64,000 bases of DNA from Macrococcus equipercicus (lineage in GTDB: Bacteria; Bacillota; Bacilli; Staphylococcales; Staphylococcaceae), in the NCBI RefSeq assembly GCF_004359525.2, contig NZ_SCWC02000001.1, positions 1 to 64,000 on the forward strand, in the 5' to 3' direction. The translations under genes and the position numbers were made by a program. Position 1 is the first letter of the stretch, and each line of letters begins with the position of its first letter. The notes below the pieces were generated by a model that was not told where the DNA came from, made no database searches, and worked only from the letters and a program-made list of their open reading frames with translations. Positions 7,761 to 17,639 of the stretch are shown one piece after another.

Positions 7761-10053
7761 AATAATTATCCGCGGAGCAAGAGAAAATAACCTTAAAAAT
7801 TTAAACATAAACATTCCTCTTTACAAATCTACTGTAGTGGCCGGGATGTCAGGAAGCGGTAAATCTTCTCTAGTATATAATGTCATTTATCAAGAAAGTC
7901 AGAGAGCTTTCTTAGAGAATCTGCCTATTCAGACAATTGGCAGTCTTATTAAAACTCCAGCAAATGTTGATTCTATTAAAAATTTACCTGCAGCTTTTAG
8001 TGTATCGCAAACTTCTTTCAATCGAAATCCTAGATCGACATTAGGAACCTTCACTGACATTTCAAATTATTTACGATCACTATTTTCAATTTTAATTAAT
8101 AGTATGAATCAAGAAAACTATAGAGATAACGACTTTTCGTTTAATAATCCAAAGGCATGCTGTGCAAAATGTAACGGCACAGGCCTAGAATATGTAGCTG
8201 ATTTGAATAGCATAATAGGTGATAAAAATAATACCTTAAATGAAGGTGTCCTTCCTTATTTTAACTCATCAAAAAAAACAGGTGAGTTTGAATTACTAAA
8301 AAGTTATTGTAATGATAATGATATACCAATGGACATACCATTCGTTAATTTAAGTAAAAAACAAGTTGAACAACTTCTTTATTCTGAAGATCATAAAGAA
8401 TACAATATTAGATTTAAAAATGCAAAAGGAAAATACAGAACTAAAAAATCATCTTTTACGGGCGCATATAACTTAGTTGTCCAAAGCTTAAACGATATTA
8501 ATAAATCTTCAGTTTATAAAAATATAAAGCCATACATTAAATTAAGCGAGTGTTCAAATTGTAATGGTTTAAGATTGAATAATCACTTGTTAGAATTGAA
8601 AATATTGAATAAAAATATATCTGAAGTTGAACGCCTTAACTTAAATGAATTATTAGAATGGCTTAAAAATGTTAATGAAAAATTTATGGACGATAATATC
8701 AACAAGCTAATCAATTTAATTCAAAATAAGTTGAACCCTTTAATAGAGATGAAACTAAACTATTTATTTTTGGACAGAATAATACCTACTCTTTCTGGAG
8801 GAGAATTACAAAGAGTGAGACTTTCAAACCAGTTAAATAATCCATTGATAGGGGTAATGTATATCTTTGATGAACCTTGCAAAGGATTACATAAAAATGA
8901 TATTCCATATTTAATAAATGCTTTTAAAAAGCTAGTCAGTAAAAATAATACTTTAATCTCTATTGAACATAATGAAAAATTTATTACAGAAATGGATAAT
9001 GTTATTTATATGGGTCCTTCAGGAGGTTATAAGGGCGGTAAGTTATTAAGCTATGAAGAATTTTACGATTTAAATAATAACCCTATGAAAAAATATAATA
9101 AAAGAAAATTTAAAGGATTTATAAAATATGAAAATATAAATGCTAATAACTTATCTAATTTTAAGTGTTCACTTCCAACTAGAGGGCTTACTGCTTTAGT
9201 TGGTGTATCAGGTTCTGGAAAATCTACTCTTATGAGTATGATGTATGATAAATTCAGAAGTAATGATTTTATTCTTAAAGATGTATCTGATAGTGAAAAA
9301 ATTAATCAAATATATATTTTAAATCAACAACCCATTCATAATAATAAAAAATCAAAAGTTGTTACCTATTTGGAAGTTTTTGATCATACACGCCATATTT
9401 ATGCAACACTTGAAGAAGCAAAAAAACGGGATTTTGATATATCCCATTTCAGCTTTAACTCAAGTAAAGGCAATTGTAATCATTGTGGAGGAATGGGTGA
9501 AATTCAAATAGAAATGTCTTATTTAGAGGATATATATATAAAATGTGATAGATGTAATGGTAGTGGTTATAACTCCAAAGTGCTTGAAATTCAATATAAA
9601 GGATTAAATATCGCTGATTTTTTAAATACAGAAGTGGATAAACTGATTGAGATTATTTCAAGTAAGAGTATTTTGTACAAAAAATTAAGTGTTTTATCAG
9701 AACTTGGAATGGGATATATTAAGTTAAATCAAGCTTCTCAAAGCTTGTCTGGTGGAGAAGCTCAAAGAATAAAGCTTGCTAAAGTGCTTGGTAAATCAAA
9801 GAAAGAGAACGTAGCATATTTGCTTGATGAACCTACAACAGGCTTGAATAAGAAAGATATAGATAGACTTTCTGGAGTTTTACATACAATTAGTAAGCAT
9901 AACCAAGTGGTAGTAATTGAACATAATGAAACATTTATTGAAAATACCGTTGATTATCTTATTGACTTAGGTTTAAAAGCAAACACTAATATAGAAGGAC
10001 AAGCATTAGAAGGACATTACAGTGACATTATTAATAAAAGTTCTATTAATTAA
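7750..10053 (+). CDS. Short UvrA-like ABC ATPase, likely self-protection protein
   Basis: 767 residues from the ATG at 7750, chosen because the product then begins MQNEIIIRGARENNLKNL, the usual UvrA start; it overlaps the preceding gene by 11 nt. Two ABC modules are complete: Walker A GMSGSGKSS (about residue 31) with signature LSGGELQRVRL (about 348), and GVSGSGKST (about 484) with LSGGEAQRIKL (about 667). Zinc modules are present (CAKC ... CSNC in the first half; CNHC ... CDRC in the second). It is much shorter than housekeeping UvrA (about 940 residues), resembling drug-resistance UvrA-like proteins such as DrrC that clear DNA-bound small molecules. In an operon with peptide-modifying enzymes, self-immunity against a DNA-binding product is the natural inference; general repair is the alternative. 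Confidence 0.82.
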   Translation: MQNEIIIRGARENNLKNLNINIPLYKSTVVAGMSGSGKSSLVYNVIYQESQRAFLENLPIQTIGSLIKTPANVDSIKNLPAAFSVSQTSFNRNPRSTLGTFTDISNYLRSLFSILINSMNQENYRDNDFSFNNPKACCAKCNGTGLEYVADLNSIIGDKNNTLNEGVLPYFNSSKKTGEFELLKSYCNDNDIPMDIPFVNLSKKQVEQLLYSEDHKEYNIRFKNAKGKYRTKKSSFTGAYNLVVQSLNDINKSSVYKNIKPYIKLSECSNCNGLRLNNHLLELKILNKNISEVERLNLNELLEWLKNVNEKFMDDNINKLINLIQNKLNPLIEMKLNYLFLDRIIPTLSGGELQRVRLSNQLNNPLIGVMYIFDEPCKGLHKNDIPYLINAFKKLVSKNNTLISIEHNEKFITEMDNVIYMGPSGGYKGGKLLSYEEFYDLNNNPMKKYNKRKFKGFIKYENINANNLSNFKCSLPTRGLTALVGVSGSGKSTLMSMMYDKFRSNDFILKDVSDSEKINQIYILNQQPIHNNKKSKVVTYLEVFDHTRHIYATLEEAKKRDFDISHFSFNSSKGNCNHCGGMGEIQIEMSYLEDIYIKCDRCNGSGYNSKVLEIQYKGLNIADFLNTEVDKLIEIISSKSILYKKLSVLSELGMGYIKLNQASQSLSGGEAQRIKLAKVLGKSKKENVAYLLDEPTTGLNKKDIDRLSGVLHTISKHNQVVVIEHNETFIENTVDYLIDLGLKANTNIEGQALEGHYSDIINKSSIN

Positions 10054-10060
10054 AGGATTG

Positions 10061-10257
10061 GTGTGGTCTGTCAACATCATATTGGACAGTTTTTATAGAA
10101 TATTTCCTTATATTCTTTCGGTGTTAGATTATTCAACGCCCCGTGCGGTCTAACATTGTTATACCGGTTCACATAATCAAAAAGTTCAATATTCAAATGA
10201 TTAATAGAATGAAATTGATTAATAAATTCGGTCTTCATCACCAACTGTCGAGGCGTT
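10061..10257 (-). pseudogene. IS3/IS150-type transposase remnant (C-terminus of OrfB)
   Basis: The reverse-strand frame encodes the last 60 or so residues of an integrase-core transposase, with the hallmark YVNRYNNVRPHGALNNLTP motif, ending at 10077. The catalytic DDE residues and the rest of the gene are missing; upstream the frame runs straight into the 3' end of the next gene (stop at 10258). The CTGTCCAATA-like end near 10070-10085 may be the old terminal inverted repeat. The remnant lies exactly where composition changes from AT-rich island to backbone, so it probably marks the island's right border. Confidence 0.72.
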
Positions 10258-10716
10258 TTAAACCTTATGGATACTTTTAATGTCATTAAATGCTATCGGT
10301 TTTAATTCAGCAGTTGCAGTGAGGCGGAATTCTAGCCAGGCATGGTTTATATCTTCTTCATCCAGACTTTCCATACGCCCAATCAGTACTTGGTTGTTAT
10401 GCAGTGTCAGTCTGACTTCACTGTCTCCGTATATCCATAACTGATAAGGCTGGTAGTGTGTATAGCCGTTATCGTCAGATAAATGCTGCTGAATCAATGC
10501 TTTACGTTCATATAATTCTTTGACCCAGGTATTCGTCATTATTTGTTCAAGGTCATAGTCATAGCCGAACTGTTCAATCAAAGTCTCTTCGACTGCGTGA
10601 TCAACCATGTTTAGTACATAATCCATTTCTTCTTCCAAACTGTCTGCAAGATCATAGCCATATTGTAACAAAAACTTTCGGTCTTCATCTCTAATTGCTA
10701 ATAGTGAGGGTATCAT
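10258..10716 (-). CDS. Hypothetical acidic protein
   Basis: 152 residues counting from the second ATG of the frame (10716), which has AAAGGA seven bases upstream; the ATG at 10722 has almost no spacing. The N-terminal two thirds is acidic and helical, the C-terminus beta-rich (LWIYGDSEVRLTLHNNQVLIGRMESLD). No signal peptide, membrane segment or known motif. It is the first backbone-composition gene right of the island. Its stop abuts the IS remnant, so its native 3' end may have been altered. Confidence 0.55.
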   Translation of the reverse strand: MIPSLLAIRDEDRKFLLQYGYDLADSLEEEMDYVLNMVDHAVEETLIEQFGYDYDLEQIMTNTWVKELYERKALIQQHLSDDNGYTHYQPYQLWIYGDSEVRLTLHNNQVLIGRMESLDEEDINHAWLEFRLTATAELKPIAFNDIKSIHKV

Positions 10717-10820
10717 GGACATGTCCTTTCTAATTATCGAGTTATCCTAGCTATTAATTTTAACGAATAAATATGTCCACTTGCGCTTAAATAAGTATGG
10801 AAAGTGACTTTTCTATTTTC

Positions 10821-11243
10821 CTAGAAGCGTGACTCCTTCAAATACTTCCGCCGCTTCGTTTCTCTATAAATCACTGTGATACACATACCTATCCACAAGA
10901 CACAGAAGAGCGGCCATAGCTTTTGCCCGGGGAAGTAAGTGAGCGTAAATATCAGGCAGCCGATGAAAGCGATAAGGCATACGGATTGGATGGCTGTGTT
11001 GATCCAAGACCATTTAATACTGACAGCCACCGGATAATCTTTTGCTGGATCTTCCCGGTCGAGCGTATTAGTATAAATGCCGGTAAAATAACTGGCTACA
11101 AGAGAAAGCGCACCGAATAACATAATGAGCGTAAAGTAATTATCTTTGTTTAATCCTTCTTTGACTATACCAGGTAAGCTGCAGAGAGCGACGATGACAA
11201 TCAGACTTTGAGCAAGAAAAGAGATAGCGTCACTTTTCGACAT
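10821..11243 (-). CDS. Small integral membrane protein, unknown function
   Basis: 140 residues with four hydrophobic segments (about 10-28, 38-58, 76-100, 108-127) and a very basic C-terminus (RETKRRKYLKESRF). Good AGGAGG upstream of the ATG at 11243. No family recognised; probably a four-helix membrane protein of the cytoplasmic membrane. Monocistronic, divergent from the fusB-like gene. Confidence 0.6.
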   Translation of the reverse strand: MSKSDAISFLAQSLIVIVALCSLPGIVKEGLNKDNYFTLIMLFGALSLVASYFTGIYTNTLDREDPAKDYPVAVSIKWSWINTAIQSVCLIAFIGCLIFTLTYFPGQKLWPLFCVLWIGMCITVIYRETKRRKYLKESRF

Positions 11244-11390
11244 AGTTTTCCTCCTTCAGTGAACTTTGAAGTAACAGTTAATCTATTTACTAGTAACAAT
11301 GTAATTTATTTTATTATATAAGTAGCAGGATGGTTCAGCTACTGATAATTTGAGCTGACATCATGTTTCTATTAGTTATTAAGTGCTGAA

Positions 11391-11399
11391 TGATATAAT
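11391..11399 (+). promoter_or_regulatory. Extended -10 promoter of the fusB-like gene
   Basis: TGATATAAT at 11391-11399 is a perfect TGnTATAAT extended -10. Transcription would start near 11406, which excludes the upstream in-frame GTG (11383) and ATG (11398) and leaves ATG 11434 as the start. Confidence 0.55.
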
Positions 11400-11433
11400 G
11401 GATGCACAAGCCACAATACAAGGACTGACTTTA

Positions 11434-12078
11434 ATGAACAACATACTGCCTTACCAATATATCGGCATTAAGCGCCAGAGTATGCGTCTGATGAAGGCTT
11501 ACCAGACGATGAATGACCCGAAGATGATTGAGACTTATCAGAGTCTGATACAGGAAAGTGTCGAGCAGATTTTTACGAAACTGCTGCCTGAAGTGGAAGC
11601 ATTCTTAAACGTCATGATGGACCGCACAATGACCAGGCACCAGCTGGATAAGCAGCTGGAACTGCTGAAGATTTACGTCGAACCCTTCAAAGTACCGTCC
11701 AATCAGCAGCTGGATAAGCTCTTTAAGAAAGTGAAGAAGTTGAAGTATCCTAACTGGGCGGATTATGAGCTCACTGAATCGACTTATATCGGCTGGAATG
11801 ATCCGGGCCAGCAGAAGAAATTCATCATCTTCTACCACGAAGGTGAACTGAGAGGGCTATACGGTGACTTATCACCAGGCGTCAACAAAGGCATCTGCCC
11901 GATCTGCAGAAACGACGGCAAAGTCTCCATGTTTCTTGCGACGACGAAAGTGTCAGGCGACGGCACTTATACAAAGAACGGCAACTACATCTGCCATGAC
12001 AGCAGGAGCTGCAACAAACAGCTGGATGACCTGACAGGACTGTATGAATTTCTGGCAGCGACGAAGACGGTGTTGTAA
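11434..12078 (+). CDS. fusB-like: FusB/FusC-family EF-G-binding protein (fusidic acid resistance type)
   Basis: 214 residues from ATG 11434 (AAGGA nine bases upstream; promoter -10 just before), matching the 213 or so of FusB and FusC. The pattern is characteristic: an N-terminal four-helix region beginning LPYQYIGIKRQ, the ELTESTYIGWNDPGQQKKFIIFY-type centre (GWN, then a KxIIxY strand), and a C-terminal treble-clef zinc finger with Cys-x2-Cys (CPIC), then Cys-His and a final Cys (ICHDSRSCNKQL). FusB proteins bind EF-G and release ribosome/EF-G complexes stalled by fusidic acid. No flanking mobile element is seen and base use matches the backbone, which suggests an intrinsic copy like fusD/fusF. 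Actual resistance depends on expression. A strong terminator follows. Confidence 0.85.
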   Translation: MNNILPYQYIGIKRQSMRLMKAYQTMNDPKMIETYQSLIQESVEQIFTKLLPEVEAFLNVMMDRTMTRHQLDKQLELLKIYVEPFKVPSNQQLDKLFKKVKKLKYPNWADYELTESTYIGWNDPGQQKKFIIFYHEGELRGLYGDLSPGVNKGICPICRNDGKVSMFLATTKVSGDGTYTKNGNYICHDSRSCNKQLDDLTGLYEFLAATKTVL

Positions 12079-12438
12079 TTAAAAGCCTGTTATTATGAGA
12101 GTCCGCTGAACACCTAATGACTTTCTATGAGGTCATCAGTTTTAACAACTGAATAGTGTGACAAGAACCTGTTATTCTCCTCTTTATTAAGGAATAACGG
12201 GTTCTTTTGCTTTAATAGATCCATCTATTTGATTTTCTCGTACCGTGTCTATTTTTTAACTCGGCCTTCTTTATGTTTAATGTAAGATTCATGCTGATAA
12301 AGATAGCAACTAAAATGAATATATTCTCCGTAATATAAATTTCAAGTAAATTATGTAAAATTTAAAATATAAGAAGTTTAAAAGATCTTTTAAGTGTATA
12401 ATGTAACTGTGATAAAATAGATTCAAGGAGGCAATTAA
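12079..12438. other. Intergenic region with terminator
   Basis: 360 bases between the fusB-like gene and a secreted-protein gene. Besides the terminator at 12163-12209 it holds a TATAAT at 12397-12402 next to a TTTAAAAGATCTTTTAAG-like palindrome, probably the promoter region of the next gene. Confidence 0.45.
12163..12209 (+). terminator. Terminator of the fusB-like gene
   Basis: AAGAACC-T-GTTATTC-TCC pairs with GGA-ATAAC-GGGTTCTT, followed by TTTGCTTT. Confidence 0.75.
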
Positions 12439-12993
12439 ATGAAAAAATTTGCTGTTGTTGCGCTGACTTTTGCTCTTTTCGTTACACCACTTATCAGTGA
12501 TAATGATGCTTCTGCCGCTACTGCTCAAACGTTTAAAGCGCCTGACTTATTAAATACTACTGTTGCCAGACAATTGAAAGCAAAGTCGTTTATCTATAAA
12601 AGTGAACAAGGAAAAATCGTTAAAATCGGAGATACATTCAAGACAGTGAAATATCAATGGGGAAGACCATCATATTTTTCTACTTATAGTATATCTGGTA
12701 ATTCGAGTTTTGAAGCAGGTTATGGCAAATACCCAACTGCTGCTGTATATGGTAGTACAAATCAATTTGTTTATAACTTTAATTCAGCTAAAGTAGACGG
12801 CTATAAATTCTGGTACCTTCTCAAATATTCACCAACCGCCGTACAAAAGGTTTACGGTAAACCAACAACTAGCCAGCTGGTCAGTAAATATGAAATTAAG
12901 CACTACTATAAAAATCTCTTTGAACTGACTTATCACAAAAACTCTCAAGGTAGTTGGAGAGTCTTCGAAATGAACTATCACTTAACTAAGTAA
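12439..12993 (+). CDS. Secreted protein with GDT/WGKP repeats
   Basis: 184 residues with a clear signal peptide (MKK start, hydrophobic core, cleavage near ASA-AT at about residue 28). AAGGAGG precedes the ATG. The mature part has two repeats of a small domain: KIGDTFKTVKYQWGRP (about residues 60-75), then SPTAVQKVYGKPTTS. The same GDT...V..WGKP signature recurs in the secreted protein at 13657. This pattern is like the small BLIP/DUF4309-type domains of Firmicute secreted proteins; function unknown. Probably released or loosely wall-associated. Confidence 0.7.
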   Translation: MKKFAVVALTFALFVTPLISDNDASAATAQTFKAPDLLNTTVARQLKAKSFIYKSEQGKIVKIGDTFKTVKYQWGRPSYFSTYSISGNSSFEAGYGKYPTAAVYGSTNQFVYNFNSAKVDGYKFWYLLKYSPTAVQKVYGKPTTSQLVSKYEIKHYYKNLFELTYHKNSQGSWRVFEMNYHLTK

Positions 12994-13039
12994 CAATAAA
13001 ATAGTTCCATTTTCTCATTCTTTTGACGACAAAATAAAA

Positions 13040-13080
13040 ATGTAGGAAAACGACCAATTGAAAGGTTGTTTTCCTGCATT
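13040..13080. terminator. Bidirectional terminator
   Basis: TGTAGGAAAACGACC ... GGTTGTTTTCCTGCA with a T-run on the plus side and A-run on the other; serves the converging genes 12439 (+) and 13089 (-). Confidence 0.8.
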
Positions 13081-13088
13081 TTTTTATT

Positions 13089-13502
13089 CTAACTATCATC
13101 TCGACTCTCTCTGACCAGCATTTTGCGGTAAGCTGAACGTGATTTGAAAAATCTGATGATATTTCCAATAGTTAACCCGGTAATTGCTCCCATCATTCCG
13201 GATGTGGTAGACAAGAATCCAAAAGATGAAAAAATTATGACTAAGTAGATAAGTGACACTACAATAGTAGGGATAGTTGAACGCTTCTGCCATTTATAGA
13301 CGAGGGCAGGGCTGAAGTTGTTTTTCTTATAATATCTGGCATATTCATCCGCATAAGATATAGGTAATGATAGAACTAAGTAACTGATTGCTAGAATTGC
13401 TATGACGGGATGGTCAGGCATCGCTATGTAGTAAATAACAGCAGCCAGTATAATAAACAAAATGACTGTGAGGACCAGATTTCTTTTGATTTTAGCCGGC
13501 AT
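13089..13502 (-). CDS. Small integral membrane protein, unknown function
   Basis: 137 residues, AGGAGG-type site before the ATG at 13502. Hydrophobic segments at about 8-26, 32-50, 75-94 and 97-115, basic loops and a basic C-terminus. No recognised family. The two flanking genes both encode secreted GDT/WGKP proteins, but no functional link is visible. Confidence 0.6.
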   Translation of the reverse strand: MPAKIKRNLVLTVILFIILAAVIYYIAMPDHPVIAILAISYLVLSLPISYADEYARYYKKNNFSPALVYKWQKRSTIPTIVVSLIYLVIIFSSFGFLSTTSGMMGAITGLTIGNIIRFFKSRSAYRKMLVRESRDDS

Positions 13503-13656
13503 AGATCTCCTCCTAGCATATAATTATATTTATTTACTATATTATACAATTATGACTAATATACAACAGATTTCTGTCATTTAAGCTATGTTATGTAAGC
13601 GTTTTCAAAGTATAATGAAATCAGGCAGCCGCCAAATTACTTTTCAAGGAGTGTTT

Positions 13657-14220
13657 ATGATGAAACAATTAGTTTCTCTCTTACTTGTATTATTAATCGC
13701 TGTCCCATGGACCCATCACGCAGAAGCTGCCAGGAACATACCGGGACAAGTCAACTTAAAGGACAAAAAAGTCATCACAGCGCTGAAATCCGGGAAGATG
13801 ACTTTCAGGGGGGTCAAGCTGGGTGACACAGTGAAAACAGCACGGGTGAAGTGGGGGAAGCCGGCGAGTTCTTATAAAAGTGTCAACCAGTATTATGATT
13901 ACGAGCTGGATTATGAGCTCGAGTCAGATGACTATTATGACCTGGCTGAGACTTATTTCACGGGTCAACGTCGGCAGACTTATCCGCAGTTCAAGCTGCG
14001 CTACATCAATTATAACAATGAGAGCATCAGATTCAGTTATAAGGATATGCTGAAGTACTGGGGCAAGAAAGCGGATTTCGTTTACACAAGTGCAGACACT
14101 GAGAACTATATTTACGGGCAGACCATTCTGACTTATGATTCAGCGGACGGCGCATTTTACGGCTATCAATATGCAGATCAAGCGACTATCAAAGAAATTA
14201 AACGATTATATACGAAGTAA
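13657..14220 (+). CDS. Secreted protein with GDT/WGKP repeat, paralogue of the gene at 12439
   Basis: 187 residues counting from ATG 13657 (ATG 13660 is equally possible; AAGGAG at 13646-13651 suits both); the longer frame from 13588 lacks a site. Signal peptide with cleavage near AEA-ARN (about residue 25). Mature part: VKLGDTVKTARVKWGKPAS (about residues 55-75), a Tyr/Asp/Glu-rich stretch (about 80-100), then a second WGKK-containing repeat. Shares layout and key motif with 12439, so the two probably come from one duplication. Function unknown. Confidence 0.68.
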   Translation: MMKQLVSLLLVLLIAVPWTHHAEAARNIPGQVNLKDKKVITALKSGKMTFRGVKLGDTVKTARVKWGKPASSYKSVNQYYDYELDYELESDDYYDLAETYFTGQRRQTYPQFKLRYINYNNESIRFSYKDMLKYWGKKADFVYTSADTENYIYGQTILTYDSADGAFYGYQYADQATIKEIKRLYTK

Positions 14221-14466
14221 TGAAAGTCAGCCTGCGCTGGCTTTTTATTGTTGGTCAGAAAGCGTTATATCGCGTTTTTCCCGGGACATCCATGAATCGC
14301 CGAGGACGCTTGAGTTATGACTGATAAACGCGGAATATCGCTCATAACTCTCCCACTATGTCCAGTCATCCCTGATTCCCTAAAACATCCGCTATACCTC
14401 CTGCTAGGTCCGTGGTATATTTACTATCAATAATCATTTTTCAAATATAAAAACAGGGGTATACAG

Positions 14467-15291
14467 ATGAAACGACGATTATTTGTAATAACAGGCGTGC
14501 TGTTATGTTCTTTGACGACTCAGGCGCATGCGATGGAGACAGATTATTATTATGACGGCCTGAAGCCGAACAACTTACAGACCGGTTATGAGCGTGCCAA
14601 GTCTTACAGCAACTCGACAACAATCATGAAACTACAGGACAATGACAGCAAATCACGCTATAAAGCAGTCGGCTATATTTCAAACAAGAATGGCTGGGCA
14701 GGTGAAGGCGAAGAATCGATGGGGACAGGTTTTGTCATTGATGATTACACGGTGCTGACGAATGCCCATGTCATAGGTGATAAGAATGGGAATAAGGTTC
14801 AGGCGAAGTACATCCGCTTCATGATGAACCGCGACGGCAAGAAAATCCCGTATAACTTCGAAGTGAAGGATATCGTCAAAATTCCGTCGGCGGATCTTGC
14901 GGTGCTGCATACGAAGAACCGTCTGACAGCTTACGTCAAACCGCTGAAGCTTGCCACTGACTGGCAGATCAATCAGCTGCGTCCAGGCACGCCGCTTTAC
15001 TCTGTCGGCTATCCGTATCACGGGACAGATGATTACACGACGCGTTACTGGAATCAGGCAGTGTTCCTCGGCCGCAGCTCGAATATGACCGAACTGATGA
15101 CGAAAGACAGGTTCAGAGCAGGGGCATCAGGTTCACCGCTCGTCGATGCGAACTTCAACGTTTACGGTGTCAGAACTTACAGCCATAAGCTTTATAACGT
15201 CAATGATGACAAGTACGGCCGGGTGGAACTGGCAGGCGCTGAGTCATTGTATGGTTATTCCGGCGCTAAAGTACTGCAGTATAGTTACTAA
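14467..15291 (+). CDS. Secreted V8-like serine protease (S1B family)
   Basis: 274 residues with signal peptide (MKRRLF..., cleavage near AHA-MET, about residue 22). Chymotrypsin-fold triad: His in VLTNAHVIG (about residue 99), Asp in SADLAVLHT (about 142), Ser in RAGASGSPLVD (about 221). This is the staphylococcal V8/Spl/exfoliative toxin type. The conserved TRYWNQAVFLG-like strand and a YGVRTYSH C-terminal segment also fit. No long propeptide typical of SspA is seen; about 75 residues lie between the signal and the His, part of which may be a propeptide. Monocistronic. Confidence 0.82.
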   Translation: MKRRLFVITGVLLCSLTTQAHAMETDYYYDGLKPNNLQTGYERAKSYSNSTTIMKLQDNDSKSRYKAVGYISNKNGWAGEGEESMGTGFVIDDYTVLTNAHVIGDKNGNKVQAKYIRFMMNRDGKKIPYNFEVKDIVKIPSADLAVLHTKNRLTAYVKPLKLATDWQINQLRPGTPLYSVGYPYHGTDDYTTRYWNQAVFLGRSSNMTELMTKDRFRAGASGSPLVDANFNVYGVRTYSHKLYNVNDDKYGRVELAGAESLYGYSGAKVLQYSY

Positions 15292-15322
15292 CAGTAAAAC
15301 AGCTGGACTAAAGATACATCGT

Positions 15323-16075
15323 TCATTCGAGGCGGTTGATGGTGATGTCCATTCCGAAATAAGTTTTTAAGTACTCACGGTAGTTCTCTGCCGTGAGTTT
15401 TATTTTTTGTTTGTCGCCGTTCTTTGTAATCGTCAGATGGTCCTGGCTCATCGATACGCGGCCGTCCGCCTGAGCTTTCGTGATAAGCAGATTTTGGACG
15501 AAGATGGACTGCGGGTTGTGCTGGTTATAGTCAATCATAGCAGCGAAATCAGCCAGAGACTTCTCGTCTGTCAGCCCTTTATAAAGCGTGTTAAAACTGC
15601 CGTCTGTCTCTTTCTGCAGCTCGAAGCGGCCGCCGGTCTGAATCGCCCGGAAGCGGCCGTTGATGTCATCCACGATGTCAGGTGCTTCTAGTGCTGACAG
15701 CGGGACGGGTTTCATCGGCAGATCGCCGAAACCGACGTCCGCTATATACAGCCGGTCCAGCTGCACGAGTGTCGTCATATGAGAGCCTTCCAGCGCCCAG
15801 CCGTGCGGCGATTTGACCGTCGCAGCAGCGTTATAGGCGTGAAATCCTTTCGCCGTCAAATAAGCCCTGAAAAATGTGTTCAGTTCGTAGCAGAAGCCGC
15901 CTCTATGATTAATGATGATTTTATCGAACAAGTCATCAGTGCTGGTGGAAATGGGTATATTATTTTGGACATTGATATTTTCAAACGGTATTTTCAGCAT
16001 GAAAGCGCGCATGTAGTCTTCAAGCGCAGCGTCCGCTGTAACGTTCAAATACTGATCAATTTGATGGATATTCAT
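15323..16075 (-). CDS. nat: Arylamine N-acetyltransferase
   Basis: 250 residues. NAT family triad is visible: Cys62 in NHRGGFCYELN, His in EGSHMTTLVQL (about residue 98), Asp in IADVGFGDLP (about 113). These enzymes move acetyl groups from acetyl-CoA to arylamines and hydrazines (xenobiotic detoxification). Start ATG at 16075. Divergent from the beta-glucosidase gene; the roughly 100-base gap holds both promoters. Typical family length is about 270, so this is complete though slightly short. Confidence 0.88.
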   Translation of the reverse strand: MNIHQIDQYLNVTADAALEDYMRAFMLKIPFENINVQNNIPISTSTDDLFDKIIINHRGGFCYELNTFFRAYLTAKGFHAYNAAATVKSPHGWALEGSHMTTLVQLDRLYIADVGFGDLPMKPVPLSALEAPDIVDDINGRFRAIQTGGRFELQKETDGSFNTLYKGLTDEKSLADFAAMIDYNQHNPQSIFVQNLLITKAQADGRVSMSQDHLTITKNGDKQKIKLTAENYREYLKTYFGMDITINRLE

Positions 16076-16141
16076 TATGTCACATCCTTTATGCTTATTA
16101 TAACATCGGGCCTTATATTTTATAGATGAAGGGCTTTACTA

Positions 16142-16147
16142 TATAAT
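16142..16147 (+). promoter_or_regulatory. Candidate -10 box of the 6-phospho-beta-glucosidase gene
   Basis: Perfect TATAAT at 16142-16147, about 12 bases before the GGGGG-type ribosome-binding site. No good -35 at standard spacing. Confidence 0.35.
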
Positions 16148-16158
16148 GGCAGTGATAA

Positions 16159-17628
<1,470 letters not shown>

Positions 17629-17639
17629 CTTAATGAATT

